Shown here piece after piece: positions 54,851-63,787 of a stretch of 64,000 nucleotides of DNA; the stretch's first letter is position 1; the number at the start of each line of letters is the position of its first letter. Under the pieces are notes generated by a model, which searched no databases, was not told the origin of the DNA, and saw only the letters and a list, made by a program, of their open reading frames with translations. This DNA comes from Rheinheimera sp. (lineage in GTDB: Bacteria; Pseudomonadota; Gammaproteobacteria; Enterobacterales; Alteromonadaceae): contig DPJG01000001.1 of the NCBI GenBank assembly GCA_003543135.1, forward strand, positions 44,004 through 108,003. The letters run 5' to 3'. The position numbers and the translations under genes are program-made.

Positions 54851-55812
54851 TGCAGCAGCAAGAACACTGGGCCAAACAACAGGAAAGCGGCAGTTACAGC
54901 GGTATCCGCTTTTTGCTGTTTTGCTACCGTATTGGTGGTAAGTTTTTGATTTTATTGGTTCTTGCTCCGGTGCTTTGGTATTTCGTCTGCAGCAACAGCC
55001 GTGCCCGTCAGTCGTCGTTAAAATTTTTGCAAAAAGTCCATCAGCAGCTGGGGGCGGCAAGCCCTTTTCAAAGCACGCCGGGTTATCGCCAGGCCTATCT
55101 GCATTTTCGCAGTTTTGCCCTGGAAGCGCTGGCCAAAATTGATGGCTGGCTGGGGCGTATTCCCTCTGACCACATTCAGCAACAAGGCCAGGTGCAGTTT
55201 GCCGATTTAGTGGCGAGCGGCAAAGGCGGCATTTTAATGGGCAGTCATCTGGGTAATCTGGAATTGTGCCGGGCCATGTCAGCCGGCAAATACCATACCC
55301 GTATTCATGTGCTGGTGTTTACCCGCCATGCCGCTGCTTTTAATAAAGCTTTGCGTCAGGCCAATCCGCAGGTGGAAGTGAATTTAATTCAGGTCGACAG
55401 CATCAACCCTGTGCTGGTGATGCAACTGAAAGAATGGGTTGAACAAAACGAATTTATTGTCATTGTGGGTGACCGGATTTCGGTGACTGCACCGGAACGA
55501 ATGATATATGCGCCCTTTTTGGGCGAGCCTGCGCCTTTTGCCATAGGGCCCTGGGTGCTGGCCAGTGTGCTGGAGTGCCCGGTGCACCTGATGTTTTGTA
55601 TGCGTGAGGGGGAGCGATATCAGCTGACGCTGGAAGAAGTGGCTGCTCAGGTGGTCTTACCCCGGAAAAACCGGCAGCAGGCGCTGGAGGCTTATATCCG
55701 GCACTATGCCACTACGCTGGAGCAGTACGCGCTGCGTTACCCGCTGCAATGGTTTAATTTTTATGATTTCTGGCAGCTGCCCGCTGCTGCCAATAACAAG
55801 GATCCGCAATAG
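54850..55812 (+). CDS. LpxL/LpxM-type lipid acyltransferase (aryl-polyene cluster)
   Basis: A 320-residue membrane-bound acyltransferase of the lipid A late-acyltransferase family. The core HLGNLELCRAMS gives the catalytic H-x4-E, and VGDRISVTAPERMIYAPFLGEPAPFAIGPW (partial) is the conserved second half. ATG 54850 (MQQQEHWAKQQESGSYSGIRF) is preferred over 54832 because family proteins begin there and it overlaps the stop of the glycosyltransferase gene. Family members in APE loci are taken to build the lipid anchor of the pigment in the outer membrane. Confidence 0.9.
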   Translation: MQQQEHWAKQQESGSYSGIRFLLFCYRIGGKFLILLVLAPVLWYFVCSNSRARQSSLKFLQKVHQQLGAASPFQSTPGYRQAYLHFRSFALEALAKIDGWLGRIPSDHIQQQGQVQFADLVASGKGGILMGSHLGNLELCRAMSAGKYHTRIHVLVFTRHAAAFNKALRQANPQVEVNLIQVDSINPVLVMQLKEWVEQNEFIVIVGDRISVTAPERMIYAPFLGEPAPFAIGPWVLASVLECPVHLMFCMREGERYQLTLEEVAAQVVLPRKNRQQALEAYIRHYATTLEQYALRYPLQWFNFYDFWQLPAAANNKDPQ

Positions 55813-57425
55813 TGACGTCAGTGACCTCCGCAGTTTTTACACCGGCTGAATTTTCCACTACACAGGCGGGCCCCAGGCGCCAGGGCCAGGCGCAGGTATG
55901 TTTTGGTCAGGGCCGGATTTCTTTGTACGACATCACGGCGCTGGCCCGCGCCCAATGCCGTGCCACTTTAACCGCCGACAGCAGCTTCTGGCAGCGCATT
56001 GATGCCGGTGTGGCATTTCTGGACAAGCTGCTCAAAGAAGACGGTGTGATTTATGGCGTCACCACAGGCTATGGCGACAGTGTTACTGTGAAAGTGCCTT
56101 TGTCGCAAGTGTATGAATTGCCAATGCATTTAACCCGTTTTCATGGGTGTGGTTTAGGTGATGAATTCAGCAAAGAACAAAGCAGGGCCGTGCTTGCTAC
56201 CCGTTTGTGCTCACTGAGTCAGGGGTATTCCGGGGTCAGTCGTGATTTATTAAGCCTGCTGCAGGACTTTTTAAACCACGACATAGTGCCTTGTATTCCG
56301 CAGGAAGGCAGTGTGGGCGCCAGCGGGGATTTAACGCCGTTATCTTATGTGGCGGGCGCCCTGATCGGCGAACGTGACGTGATGTTCCGCGGTGAACGCC
56401 GTTGTTCTTTGGATGTGATGTCAGAGCTTGGTTTAACCCCCTTAACTTTAAGGCCGAAAGAAGGGCTGGCGGTGATGAACGGCACCGCTGTGATGACGGC
56501 TTTAGCTTGTCTGGCCTATGAAAGAGCCGAATATCTGACCCGCTTGTCCAGCCGTATTACCGCGCTGATGAGTCTGGCGCTCAAGGGCAACAGCCATCAT
56601 TTTGATGACATTTTGTTTAGCGTCAAACCGCATCAGGGCCAGAATCAGGTGGCCGCCTGGATCCGACACGATTTAAATCATTATGAACATCCTCGTAACG
56701 CCGACCGCCTGCAGGACAGATATTCGATTCGTTGTGCACCCCATATTATCGGCGTGCTGCGCGACGCTTTACCCTGGTTTCGTCACACCATTGAAAATGA
56801 ATTAAACAGCGCCAACGACAACCCTATAGTGGATGGCATAGGTGAGCATGTGCTGCATGGTGGTCATTTTTATGGTGGCCACATTGCCATGGTGATGGAC
56901 AGCATGAAAACCGCAGTTGCCAATCTGGCCGATTTACACGACCGGCAAATGGCGCTGCTGATGGACACTAAATACAACAATGGGCTGCCGGCCAATCTGA
57001 GTGCAGCTGCGCCGGAGCGCCGTTTTATCAATCACGGTTTTAAAGCGGTGCAGATTGGTTGTTCAGCCTGGACCGCGGAAGCGTTAAAACTGACGATGCC
57101 GGCCAGTGTGTTTTCCCGTTCTACGGAGTGTCACAACCAGGACAAAGTCAGTATGGGCACTATTGCCGCCCGCGACTGCTTGCGGGTGTTACAGCTGACC
57201 GAGCAGGTGATGGCGGCGTCTCTGTTAGCTGTGCAACAAGGGGTGCAGCTGCGTATTCAGCAGCAGGAGCTGGCGCAGCAGAGTTTAGTACCGGAACTGC
57301 AACAGATGCTGGCGCAGTTACAGCAGGATTATGGCCTGGTGACGGAAGACCGGCCGCTGGAAGGCAGTTTAAGGTCGCTGGTGAATGCCATTCAACAGCA
57401 GCAATGGCCTTTGTATCAGGAGTAA
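55812..57425 (+). CDS. HAL/PAL/TAL-family aromatic amino-acid ammonia-lyase
   Basis: A 537-residue ammonia-lyase. The self-forming MIO cofactor arises from Ala170-Ser171-Gly172 in GSVGASGDLTPLSYV. Other conserved parts: YGVTTGYGDSV near the N-terminus, GLAVMNGTAVMTAL, the ENELNSANDNPIVD segment and STECHNQDKVSMGTIAARDCLRV near the C-terminus (partial quotes). The substrate-selecting pair, aligned to RsTAL His89-Leu90, reads Phe-His (LTRFHGCG), not the Ser-His of histidine lyases, so an aromatic substrate (Tyr or Phe) is more likely than His. It would supply coumarate or cinnamate as polyene starter, as in flexirubin and some aryl-polyene clusters. It begins at GTG overlapping the previous stop. 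Confidence 0.88.
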   Translation: MTSVTSAVFTPAEFSTTQAGPRRQGQAQVCFGQGRISLYDITALARAQCRATLTADSSFWQRIDAGVAFLDKLLKEDGVIYGVTTGYGDSVTVKVPLSQVYELPMHLTRFHGCGLGDEFSKEQSRAVLATRLCSLSQGYSGVSRDLLSLLQDFLNHDIVPCIPQEGSVGASGDLTPLSYVAGALIGERDVMFRGERRCSLDVMSELGLTPLTLRPKEGLAVMNGTAVMTALACLAYERAEYLTRLSSRITALMSLALKGNSHHFDDILFSVKPHQGQNQVAAWIRHDLNHYEHPRNADRLQDRYSIRCAPHIIGVLRDALPWFRHTIENELNSANDNPIVDGIGEHVLHGGHFYGGHIAMVMDSMKTAVANLADLHDRQMALLMDTKYNNGLPANLSAAAPERRFINHGFKAVQIGCSAWTAEALKLTMPASVFSRSTECHNQDKVSMGTIAARDCLRVLQLTEQVMAASLLAVQQGVQLRIQQQELAQQSLVPELQQMLAQLQQDYGLVTEDRPLEGSLRSLVNAIQQQQWPLYQE

Positions 57426-57842
57426 ATGATGAAAAAGGCCAGTGTCATTATTGAAGTGCCGTTTTTTGATGTGGATGCCATGCAGATTGTCTGGCATGGC
57501 CATTATGTCAAATACCTGGAAATTGCCCGTTGTGCTTTGTTGCGCACTTTTGACTACGACTATCCGCAAATGCAGCAGTCGGGTTATTTGTGGCCCATTG
57601 TGGATTTAAACCTGAAATACCGCGGTTCAGCCCGTTTTGGTAAACAAATTGAAGTAACCGCCACTTTGGTGGAGTGGGAACACAGGCTGAAAATTAACTA
57701 CCGTATTGTTGATATCGAATCCGGCCAAACCTTAACCAAAGCCAGCAGTATTCAGGTGGCGGTTGATATACAAAGCCAGCAAATGTGTTATGAATCGCCG
57801 GCGGTATTACTGCAAAAGTTAGGGCTGACAGCTGATGAATAA
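57426..57842 (+). CDS. Acyl-CoA/ACP thioesterase, 4-hydroxybenzoyl-CoA thioesterase family
   Basis: A 138-residue hotdog thioesterase. The FFDVDAMQIVWHGHYVKYLEIAR segment carries the catalytic Asp and the H-x-H pattern of the 4HBT branch. In this cluster it could release the finished polyene acid or hydrolyse mis-loaded intermediates (an ApeK-like role). It starts directly after the lyase stop and overlaps the LolA-like gene by 8 bases, so it is part of the operon. Two in-frame ATGs at 57426 and 57429 are possible starts. Confidence 0.88.
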   Translation: MMKKASVIIEVPFFDVDAMQIVWHGHYVKYLEIARCALLRTFDYDYPQMQQSGYLWPIVDLNLKYRGSARFGKQIEVTATLVEWEHRLKINYRIVDIESGQTLTKASSIQVAVDIQSQQMCYESPAVLLQKLGLTADE

Positions 57843-58446
57843 CAAAAAAACTTCCCTGCTGTTTGTGCTGATGCTACTGATCTGTGGTCTGCCAGAGGCA
57901 GGTATGGGCACAGCCCTGGCACAGACAAGCCAGCAACAGGCACTGACCGCTCAGGCACAACTGGCGTTATGGCAGCTGCCGGCAGGACGTTTTGAGTTTC
58001 AGCAACAAAAATGGATCCGTGGTTTAAAGCGGCCCTTACAGAGCAGTGGTTATCTGCAACTGGCGCAGGACAGTTTGCAGTGGGTGACAGAAAAACCAGT
58101 GCAGCAACAGGTATTGTTGAATAAACAGGGGGTACAGCAGCAGCTGGGCACCGAGCTTAAATTGCAACCTGGCAGTGAGTTGATTGGTCAGCTGATGCTG
58201 GCGGTGATGCAGCAGGACTTAGCATTTTTACAGCAACATTTTGTGTTAAAAACCGCCGAAGATTCTTGTGTGCAGCTACAGCCACTTAAAGCACCGCTGA
58301 CCGGTTTTTACCGTTATATCGCGCTTTGTGGCAAAGAGCGGCTGCAGCAGATTGAGCTGCTGGAACTATCCGGTAATCGCAGTGAAATTAAGCTCAGCCC
58401 GCAGCAGGCTGCGAAGGTCAAACAAACTACAGGCAAAACACAGTGA
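57835..58446 (+). CDS. LolA-like periplasmic carrier (aryl-polyene cluster)
   Basis: A 203-residue exported protein; signal peptide MNNKKTSLLFVLMLLICG and following. The mature part is Gln/Leu-rich with the alternating strands of the LolA half-barrel (GRFEFQQQKWIRGLKRPLQSSGYLQLAQDSLQWVTEKPVQQQVLL, partial), and one Cys pair (DSCVQL ... IALCGKE). Such proteins are regular members of aryl-polyene loci and are thought to ferry the lipid-like pigment across the periplasm, as LolA does for lipoproteins. It overlaps the thioesterase and MMPL genes. Confidence 0.85.
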   Translation: MNNKKTSLLFVLMLLICGLPEAGMGTALAQTSQQQALTAQAQLALWQLPAGRFEFQQQKWIRGLKRPLQSSGYLQLAQDSLQWVTEKPVQQQVLLNKQGVQQQLGTELKLQPGSELIGQLMLAVMQQDLAFLQQHFVLKTAEDSCVQLQPLKAPLTGFYRYIALCGKERLQQIELLELSGNRSEIKLSPQQAAKVKQTTGKTQ

Positions 58447-60749
58447 GCCGGTTTTTGTCACCAGGTCGCTGGCTGAAATGGGGCTGCTGGCTGGGTACCC
58501 TCTTTATGCTGTTGGCTTATTTAGCCTGGCAGCTGCCACAGCGGCACTGGAGCAGCAGTATCACAGCAGCTTTTCCGGCTGCAGCGGACTGGCAAAGGGA
58601 TGTGCTGGCAGACCACAACGCCAGCCGTCAGTTGCGACTGGTGCTGACCGGCCTTGATGCCGAAACGTTAGCCCAGGTGGCGACAGCTTTACAACAAAAC
58701 ACGTTATTGCCCTCAGATGGTGTGGCTCCGGCCGCGCTGAGCTGGATCACGCCTGAGCAGCAGCTGGCGCAGCTGCAGGCTTATATTGGCCGCAGCGCCG
58801 GTTTGCTGATAAGCCCCGCAGCACAACAACAATTGGCCAATGGTCAGTACGCGCAGCTGACCGAGGCCGGCTGGCAAAGGTTGTTCAGCCCGGTGCCTTT
58901 TCAGCAGGCGGCATTGGCACAAGATCCGCTGTTATTGTCGCAGCAGGCCATTGAAGCCCTGCTGGCTTCGTTGCAGCAACCAGAGCAGCAGTTAACGGCC
59001 GCCGGCGGTTTTTTGACCGGCAACAGCGATGGCCAGCATTTTGTGTTGTTACACGCACAAATGTCGATTGACCCTTTTGACACTGCGCTGGCGGTGCCGC
59101 TGCATGCAGCTTTGCAGCAGCAACTGACCAAGTTGCAACAGCAATATCCGGCTTTGCGCTGGTATCACAGTGGGGTGTTGTTTCATGCTGTGAAAGCCGC
59201 ACAAAGGGCCCAGGCGGAAATGAGCTGGTATGGTGGTTTGTCGTTGCTGGCCATAGTGCTGTTGCTCGGGCTGGTGTTTGCCAGTGCCACGCCTTTGTTG
59301 CTGGCGCTTGCCACTTTAACCACAGCTGCGCTGGCAGGGCTTGCTGCAGTGGTTTGGTTATTTCCGGCGCCTCATGTCCTGGCTTTTGTGTTTGCCACTA
59401 CCCTGATCGGTGTCGCCATTGATTATTCGTTTCATGGGGTATTGGCAGTGCAGCAGGGCGCGGCTTTTTTCCGCCGCATGCTGCCTGGGTTGAGTCTGAG
59501 TTTGTTGTCCACTTTGTTAGGTTATGCCGCTTTATTGTTATTACCTATGACCATTCTGAATCAGGTGGCGGTGTTTATGCTGACCGGCCTGACAGTGGCT
59601 TATCTGATGGTGCGTTGGTTATATCCGGCTGTGTTGCAACAGGGGGGGCTGCCAGTTTCTGCTGTGGCCAGACGCTGTGCAACTGCGGTCATTCGTTGCT
59701 GGCAGCTGCTGACGCTGCGCCAGAGCTGGGGCTTGCTGCTGGGCGCCGCTGGCTGTTCCGTGCTGGTTTTTCTGTCGGTTTATCAGTTCAGCGATGATGT
59801 TCGTGCTTTTAATCAGCTCGACCCGCAACTGAAAATGCATGAACAACAAGTGCAGCTGTACAGCGGCCAACGCTTTGACAACAAATTTTTGCTGGTGTCG
59901 GCCGATGATCCACAAACCTTGTTACAGCGCGAAAGCCAGTTAAAGCCATTGCTACAAAGCTGGCAACAACAGGGCGGGCTGGCGGGCTGGCAAGCGTTAT
60001 CCGACTGGCTACCGTCACAGCAGGCCCAGCAGCAACTGCAACAGCAGTTACAACAGGCTTATCAGTCGGCGGTATTCAGTCGTTATTTTGATGAACTGGG
60101 TTTGGCTGTGCCGGCGCCGATCAGTCAATGGCTGACCACGGCAGATCTGCCGGACTTTCTGGCGCAGCAGTTGTTTCAGCCAAAAGCCGGGCTTGGTGCA
60201 CCGCCTTATGTCAGTGTGATTTTATTGCGTGACGCCAGGCTGGATGCTGTGCAGTTATCACAGCTGCCCGCCAGTGCCAACGCTCTGTATTTTGACCCTG
60301 TTGCTGATGCATCAGCCCGGGTAGCGGCAGTGCGGCAGTTATTGCTGCAAGGGCTGATGCTGGCGGTATCCGCAGCTTTGTTATTGTTATGCTGGTGGTA
60401 CGGTTTGCGCCAGACTGCCGCTATTGCGTTGTTTTTACTGGTGGCCGTGCTCAGTGCACTGAATGTCAGCCTGCTGCTGGGACAAGCGCTGACCTTGTTC
60501 CACCTGGTCGGGGTGCTGCTGGTGGTGGCGCTGGCTTTTGATTACGCCATTTTTTTTGTGTCGGGGCTCGATACTGAAGAAGTGCAGCTGGCCGTTGGCC
60601 TGTCGGCGCTGACCAGTATGCTGGCTTTTGGCATGTTGGCTTTTAGCCAAACGCCGGTGATCGCAGGTTTTGGCCTGACAGTGTTAACGGGCATTCTGGT
60701 GGCTGTGCTGACAGCGCCAGTATTAATAAAAATCGGGGTTAAGGAGTAA
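58443..60749 (+). CDS. MMPL-family exporter (aryl-polyene cluster)
   Basis: A 768-residue RND-superfamily transporter of the MMPL type with about 12 helices: an N-terminal helix, a large periplasmic loop (residues about 45-270), a six-helix bundle (270-450 with FAFVFATTLIGVAIDYSFHG, the acid pair region), a second loop and a second helix bundle (VVALAFDYAIFFVSG near 700). The relative Asp-Tyr pairs in both bundles match the MMPL proton-relay. It is expected to extract the polyene lipid from the inner membrane and hand it to the LolA-like carrier, a pairing conserved in aryl-polyene loci. Confidence 0.9.
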   Translation: MSRFLSPGRWLKWGCWLGTLFMLLAYLAWQLPQRHWSSSITAAFPAAADWQRDVLADHNASRQLRLVLTGLDAETLAQVATALQQNTLLPSDGVAPAALSWITPEQQLAQLQAYIGRSAGLLISPAAQQQLANGQYAQLTEAGWQRLFSPVPFQQAALAQDPLLLSQQAIEALLASLQQPEQQLTAAGGFLTGNSDGQHFVLLHAQMSIDPFDTALAVPLHAALQQQLTKLQQQYPALRWYHSGVLFHAVKAAQRAQAEMSWYGGLSLLAIVLLLGLVFASATPLLLALATLTTAALAGLAAVVWLFPAPHVLAFVFATTLIGVAIDYSFHGVLAVQQGAAFFRRMLPGLSLSLLSTLLGYAALLLLPMTILNQVAVFMLTGLTVAYLMVRWLYPAVLQQGGLPVSAVARRCATAVIRCWQLLTLRQSWGLLLGAAGCSVLVFLSVYQFSDDVRAFNQLDPQLKMHEQQVQLYSGQRFDNKFLLVSADDPQTLLQRESQLKPLLQSWQQQGGLAGWQALSDWLPSQQAQQQLQQQLQQAYQSAVFSRYFDELGLAVPAPISQWLTTADLPDFLAQQLFQPKAGLGAPPYVSVILLRDARLDAVQLSQLPASANALYFDPVADASARVAAVRQLLLQGLMLAVSAALLLLCWWYGLRQTAAIALFLLVAVLSALNVSLLLGQALTLFHLVGVLLVVALAFDYAIFFVSGLDTEEVQLAVGLSALTSMLAFGMLAFSQTPVIAGFGLTVLTGILVAVLTAPVLIKIGVKE

Positions 60750-60756
60750 TCAACCG

Positions 60757-62004
60757 ATGTCGACCACATTTTTACCTTTATACGATGTGATAATTATTGG
60801 TGCCGGGCCTGCCGGTGCCTGCGCCGGTGCTTTATTAAGCCGCGCCGGAAAAACCGTGCTTTGTGTGGAAAAATCCCATTTTCCGCGTTTTTCAATTGGC
60901 GAAAGTTTATTGCCCCATTGTATGGAGTTTTTAGCCGAAGCGGGTTTGCTGGAAGGTCTGGAGCAACAGGCGCAATCTTTAGGTTTTCAGTTTAAAAATG
61001 GTGCCGCATTTTTAAAAAATGGCATGCGCACTGAATTTGATTTTACCCGCAAGTTTTCCCAGGGTCCTGGCACCACGTATCAGGTAAAAAGAGCGCCTTT
61101 TGATGCTTTGCTGGCAGATGGTGCCGCAGCGCAGGGCGTTGACATCCGTTACGGGCTGGAAGTGACAGACTTTGTTTATCCGGATGCTGATTTGGTACAA
61201 CTGACAGTGCGCGATGAACAAGGTGAACAACATCAATTAAGCTGCAAATTTGTGCTGGACGCTTCAGGTTTTGGCCGGGTGTTGCCGCGGTTATTAGACT
61301 TAGAAACACCATCGGGTTTTCCGGTACGTCAGGCCTGTTTTTGCCATATCCGTGATGGCATCACAGATCCGGCTTTTGATCGCAATAAAATTTTAATCAC
61401 CGTACACCCCACTTTGCATGATGTCTGGTACTGGTTGATCCCGTTCAGCGATGGCACTGCCAGTCTGGGGGTTGTAGGGGCCACCAATCGTTTTGCTGCT
61501 GATGACACAGCGTCGGCCTCGTTATGGCAAAAAGTAGCGGATGAAGCGGATTTAGCACTGTTATTGGCCAATGCCGAAGCTATTAATGACGTCCGCAGTC
61601 TGGTGGGCTATTCCGCCAATGTGGGCGCTCTGGCCGGTGACAGGTACGCTCTGCTTGGCAATGCCGGTGAGTTTCTCGACCCGGTGTTTTCCTCAGGTGT
61701 CACTATTGCACTGCGCTCGGCCAGCACTGCAGTACCGTTGGTGCTGAAGCAGCTGGAAGGTGGGGCGGTGGACTGGGACAAAGAATATACCCAACCGCTG
61801 CGTCAGGGCATCAGCACCTTCCGGCAGTTTGTGGAGGCCTGGTATGACGGTCGGTTCCAGAACATTATTTTTAATGATCAGCGTCAGGAGCAGGTCAGTC
61901 AGATGATTTCTGCCATTCTGGCCGGTTATGCCTGGGATCAAAAAAATCCTTATGTGGCAGAAACGAAAAAACGTTTACAAACCCTGAGTGAAATATGCGC
62001 TTAA
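60757..62004 (+). CDS. FAD-dependent oxidoreductase, flavin-dependent halogenase-like
   Basis: A 415-residue flavoprotein. The N-terminal Rossmann motif is GAGPAGACAG, FSIGESLLPH follows, and the C-terminal FAD contact is GNAGEFLDPVFSSGV. Two features point to the tryptophan/phenol halogenase branch: W224-Y-W226-L-I-P, matching the W-x-W-x-I-P signature, and Lys80 in FQFKNGAAF at the place of the catalytic lysine of flavin halogenases. Members of this family in xanthomonadin and flexirubin clusters are linked to halogenation or hydroxylation of the aryl ring. Hydroxylase or reductase activity remains possible. It starts 7 bases after the exporter gene and overlaps the DUF3261 gene by 10 bases. 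Confidence 0.82.
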   Translation: MSTTFLPLYDVIIIGAGPAGACAGALLSRAGKTVLCVEKSHFPRFSIGESLLPHCMEFLAEAGLLEGLEQQAQSLGFQFKNGAAFLKNGMRTEFDFTRKFSQGPGTTYQVKRAPFDALLADGAAAQGVDIRYGLEVTDFVYPDADLVQLTVRDEQGEQHQLSCKFVLDASGFGRVLPRLLDLETPSGFPVRQACFCHIRDGITDPAFDRNKILITVHPTLHDVWYWLIPFSDGTASLGVVGATNRFAADDTASASLWQKVADEADLALLLANAEAINDVRSLVGYSANVGALAGDRYALLGNAGEFLDPVFSSGVTIALRSASTAVPLVLKQLEGGAVDWDKEYTQPLRQGISTFRQFVEAWYDGRFQNIIFNDQRQEQVSQMISAILAGYAWDQKNPYVAETKKRLQTLSEICA

Positions 62005-62555
62005 CCCTGCTGTTGCTGCTGACTTTGGCCTTGAGCGCCTGCCAGTTATGGCAGCAAGGCCCTTTGTATTATCCATACGCTGGCGGCGGTTATCAGTTGC
62101 AGACCCGCTGGCCAGGCCCTTCACAGCAGTTGCTGCAGCAGGTGCAGTTTGCGGCCGGTTCGCGCCAGCAGGAATTCTTACTCAGTGTGCAGTTATTACC
62201 GGAGCAAATTTTGCTGGTGGCCTTGTCGCCACTGGGCCATGAGCTGGGGCGGGTGGAATTAACAGCCGGAGGCAGGTTACAGCAGCAGGGGCAGGCGCCT
62301 TTTTCTGACCGTTCTTTTGCCGTGCAATTGCTGGCGCAGATGCAATGGAGTTTGTGGCCGCTGACACAAATTCAGCCAGGACTTGATGATTTACAGATAA
62401 CGCAGCAGCAACAGCAAAGGTTATTGCTGGATAAAAATGCTCAGGCTGTATTAACCATTAATGGGGTCGGCCCGCTGACTACAGGGCAGGTCACCGAAAT
62501 CAGCCAGCCAGATTACCGGCTCAGGCTGACCACAGTGCAACAGGATTTTTTATGA
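61995..62555 (+). CDS. DUF3261 family lipoprotein (aryl-polyene cluster)
   Basis: A 186-residue lipoprotein; signal ends in LALSAC. The mature protein is Gln-rich with the half-barrel type strands of DUF3261 (RWPGPSQQLLQQVQFAAGSRQQEFLLSVQLLPEQILLVALSPLG, partial). DUF3261 is found mostly in aryl-polyene clusters and, with the LolA-like protein, resembles the LolA/LolB pair, so insertion of the polyene into the outer membrane is a fair inference. Overlaps both neighbours (10 and 4 bases). Confidence 0.85.
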   Translation: MRLTLLLLLTLALSACQLWQQGPLYYPYAGGGYQLQTRWPGPSQQLLQQVQFAAGSRQQEFLLSVQLLPEQILLVALSPLGHELGRVELTAGGRLQQQGQAPFSDRSFAVQLLAQMQWSLWPLTQIQPGLDDLQITQQQQQRLLLDKNAQAVLTINGVGPLTTGQVTEISQPDYRLRLTTVQQDFL

Positions 62556-63787
62556 GCGCAGAGTTAACCACAACAACTGCAGCGCCGGTGTTGTCGGCAC
62601 TGGGTATTTGTTGTGCTTTGGGCACTTGCAAAAGCCAGGTGTGGCAGACCGCCGTTGCCGGCAGCAGAGCCGGTATGGTGTGGCGTGATGATTTATTACA
62701 GGCAGCGCAGCCCGTCGTGGTGGGGGCTGTTAGTGGCGAATTGCCAAAGCTGCCTGCGGCCTTAATGTCGCAGCAAAGCCGCAATAACAGCCTGGCCTAT
62801 TGTGCTTATTTGCAGATTGCTGAAGAAGTAGCGCAGCTGAAACAACAATATGGCGCGCACCGTATTGCCGTGGTGATTGGCAGTAGTACCTCCGGCATTG
62901 CCGAGGGTGAACAGGCATTACAACAGCGTTTGCAAAATGGCAACTGGCCGGCGGATTACCATTATCAAAAACAGGAAATGGTGGCGCCAGCTCATTTTAT
63001 TGCCGCTGCCGCTGGTGTGACCGGGCCTGCTTATGTGATTTCTACCGCTTGTTCGTCCAGTGCCAGGGCTTTAATCAGCGCCGCCAATTTATTAACCACA
63101 GGTTTGGCTGATGCAGTTATTGTCGGTGGCGTCGACTCGTTATGCCGCATGACGCTGCAGGGTTTTGCAGCACTGGAGTCTGTTGCTGCAGGTTTTTGTC
63201 AGCCTTTTGCTGCCGGGCGGGACGGCATTAATATTGGTGAAGGGGCCGCACTTTTTGTGATGCAGCGAAAGGCCGGTGCAGAGGCTTTTGGTAAGCCGCA
63301 GCAACTGATTGAACTGGCCGGAGCCGGCGCTGCCGCTGATGCATATCATATGTCAGCGCCGCATCCACAAGGGCGGGGGGCTGAAGCCGCTATCCGTCAG
63401 GCGTTGGCGCAGGCCGGGCTCAATGCTGCTGATCTGGGTTATATCAATTTGCACGGCACAGCGACACCGCTCAATGATGCGATGGAAAGTGCTGTGTTAC
63501 AGCGCCTTGGTGCAGACAAAGTACCGGCCAGCTCCACTAAAAGTCTGACCGGTCATACACTGGGGGCCGCAGGTGCTATTGAAGCCGCCTTATGCTGGTT
63601 GTTATTGTCGGACTATAATGCGCCTTTTGATTTATTGCCGCAGGTACGGGACAAAGCGCCAGACCCTGAATTGCCAGCGCTGAATTTTGTTCAGCCAGAT
63701 CAGCGCCAGAAGGTGTCGGTATGCCTGAGTAATTCTTTTGCTTTTGGTGGCAACAATGCTGCCGTGATTTTGAGAAGACAACGATGA
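62552..63787 (+). CDS. apeO: Beta-ketoacyl-ACP synthase (ApeO-like)
   Basis: A 411-residue condensing enzyme. The catalytic triad is complete: Cys167 in STACSSSARAL, His in NLHGTATPLNDAMES, and His in STKSLTGHTLGAAGAIEAAL (partial quotes). The C-terminal NSFAFGGNNAAVIL is typical. In the aryl-polyene pathway the ketosynthase pairs with the chain-length factor encoded at 49835. Overlaps the next gene by 4 bases. Confidence 0.9.
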   Translation: MSAELTTTTAAPVLSALGICCALGTCKSQVWQTAVAGSRAGMVWRDDLLQAAQPVVVGAVSGELPKLPAALMSQQSRNNSLAYCAYLQIAEEVAQLKQQYGAHRIAVVIGSSTSGIAEGEQALQQRLQNGNWPADYHYQKQEMVAPAHFIAAAAGVTGPAYVISTACSSSARALISAANLLTTGLADAVIVGGVDSLCRMTLQGFAALESVAAGFCQPFAAGRDGINIGEGAALFVMQRKAGAEAFGKPQQLIELAGAGAAADAYHMSAPHPQGRGAEAAIRQALAQAGLNAADLGYINLHGTATPLNDAMESAVLQRLGADKVPASSTKSLTGHTLGAAGAIEAALCWLLLSDYNAPFDLLPQVRDKAPDPELPALNFVQPDQRQKVSVCLSNSFAFGGNNAAVILRRQR

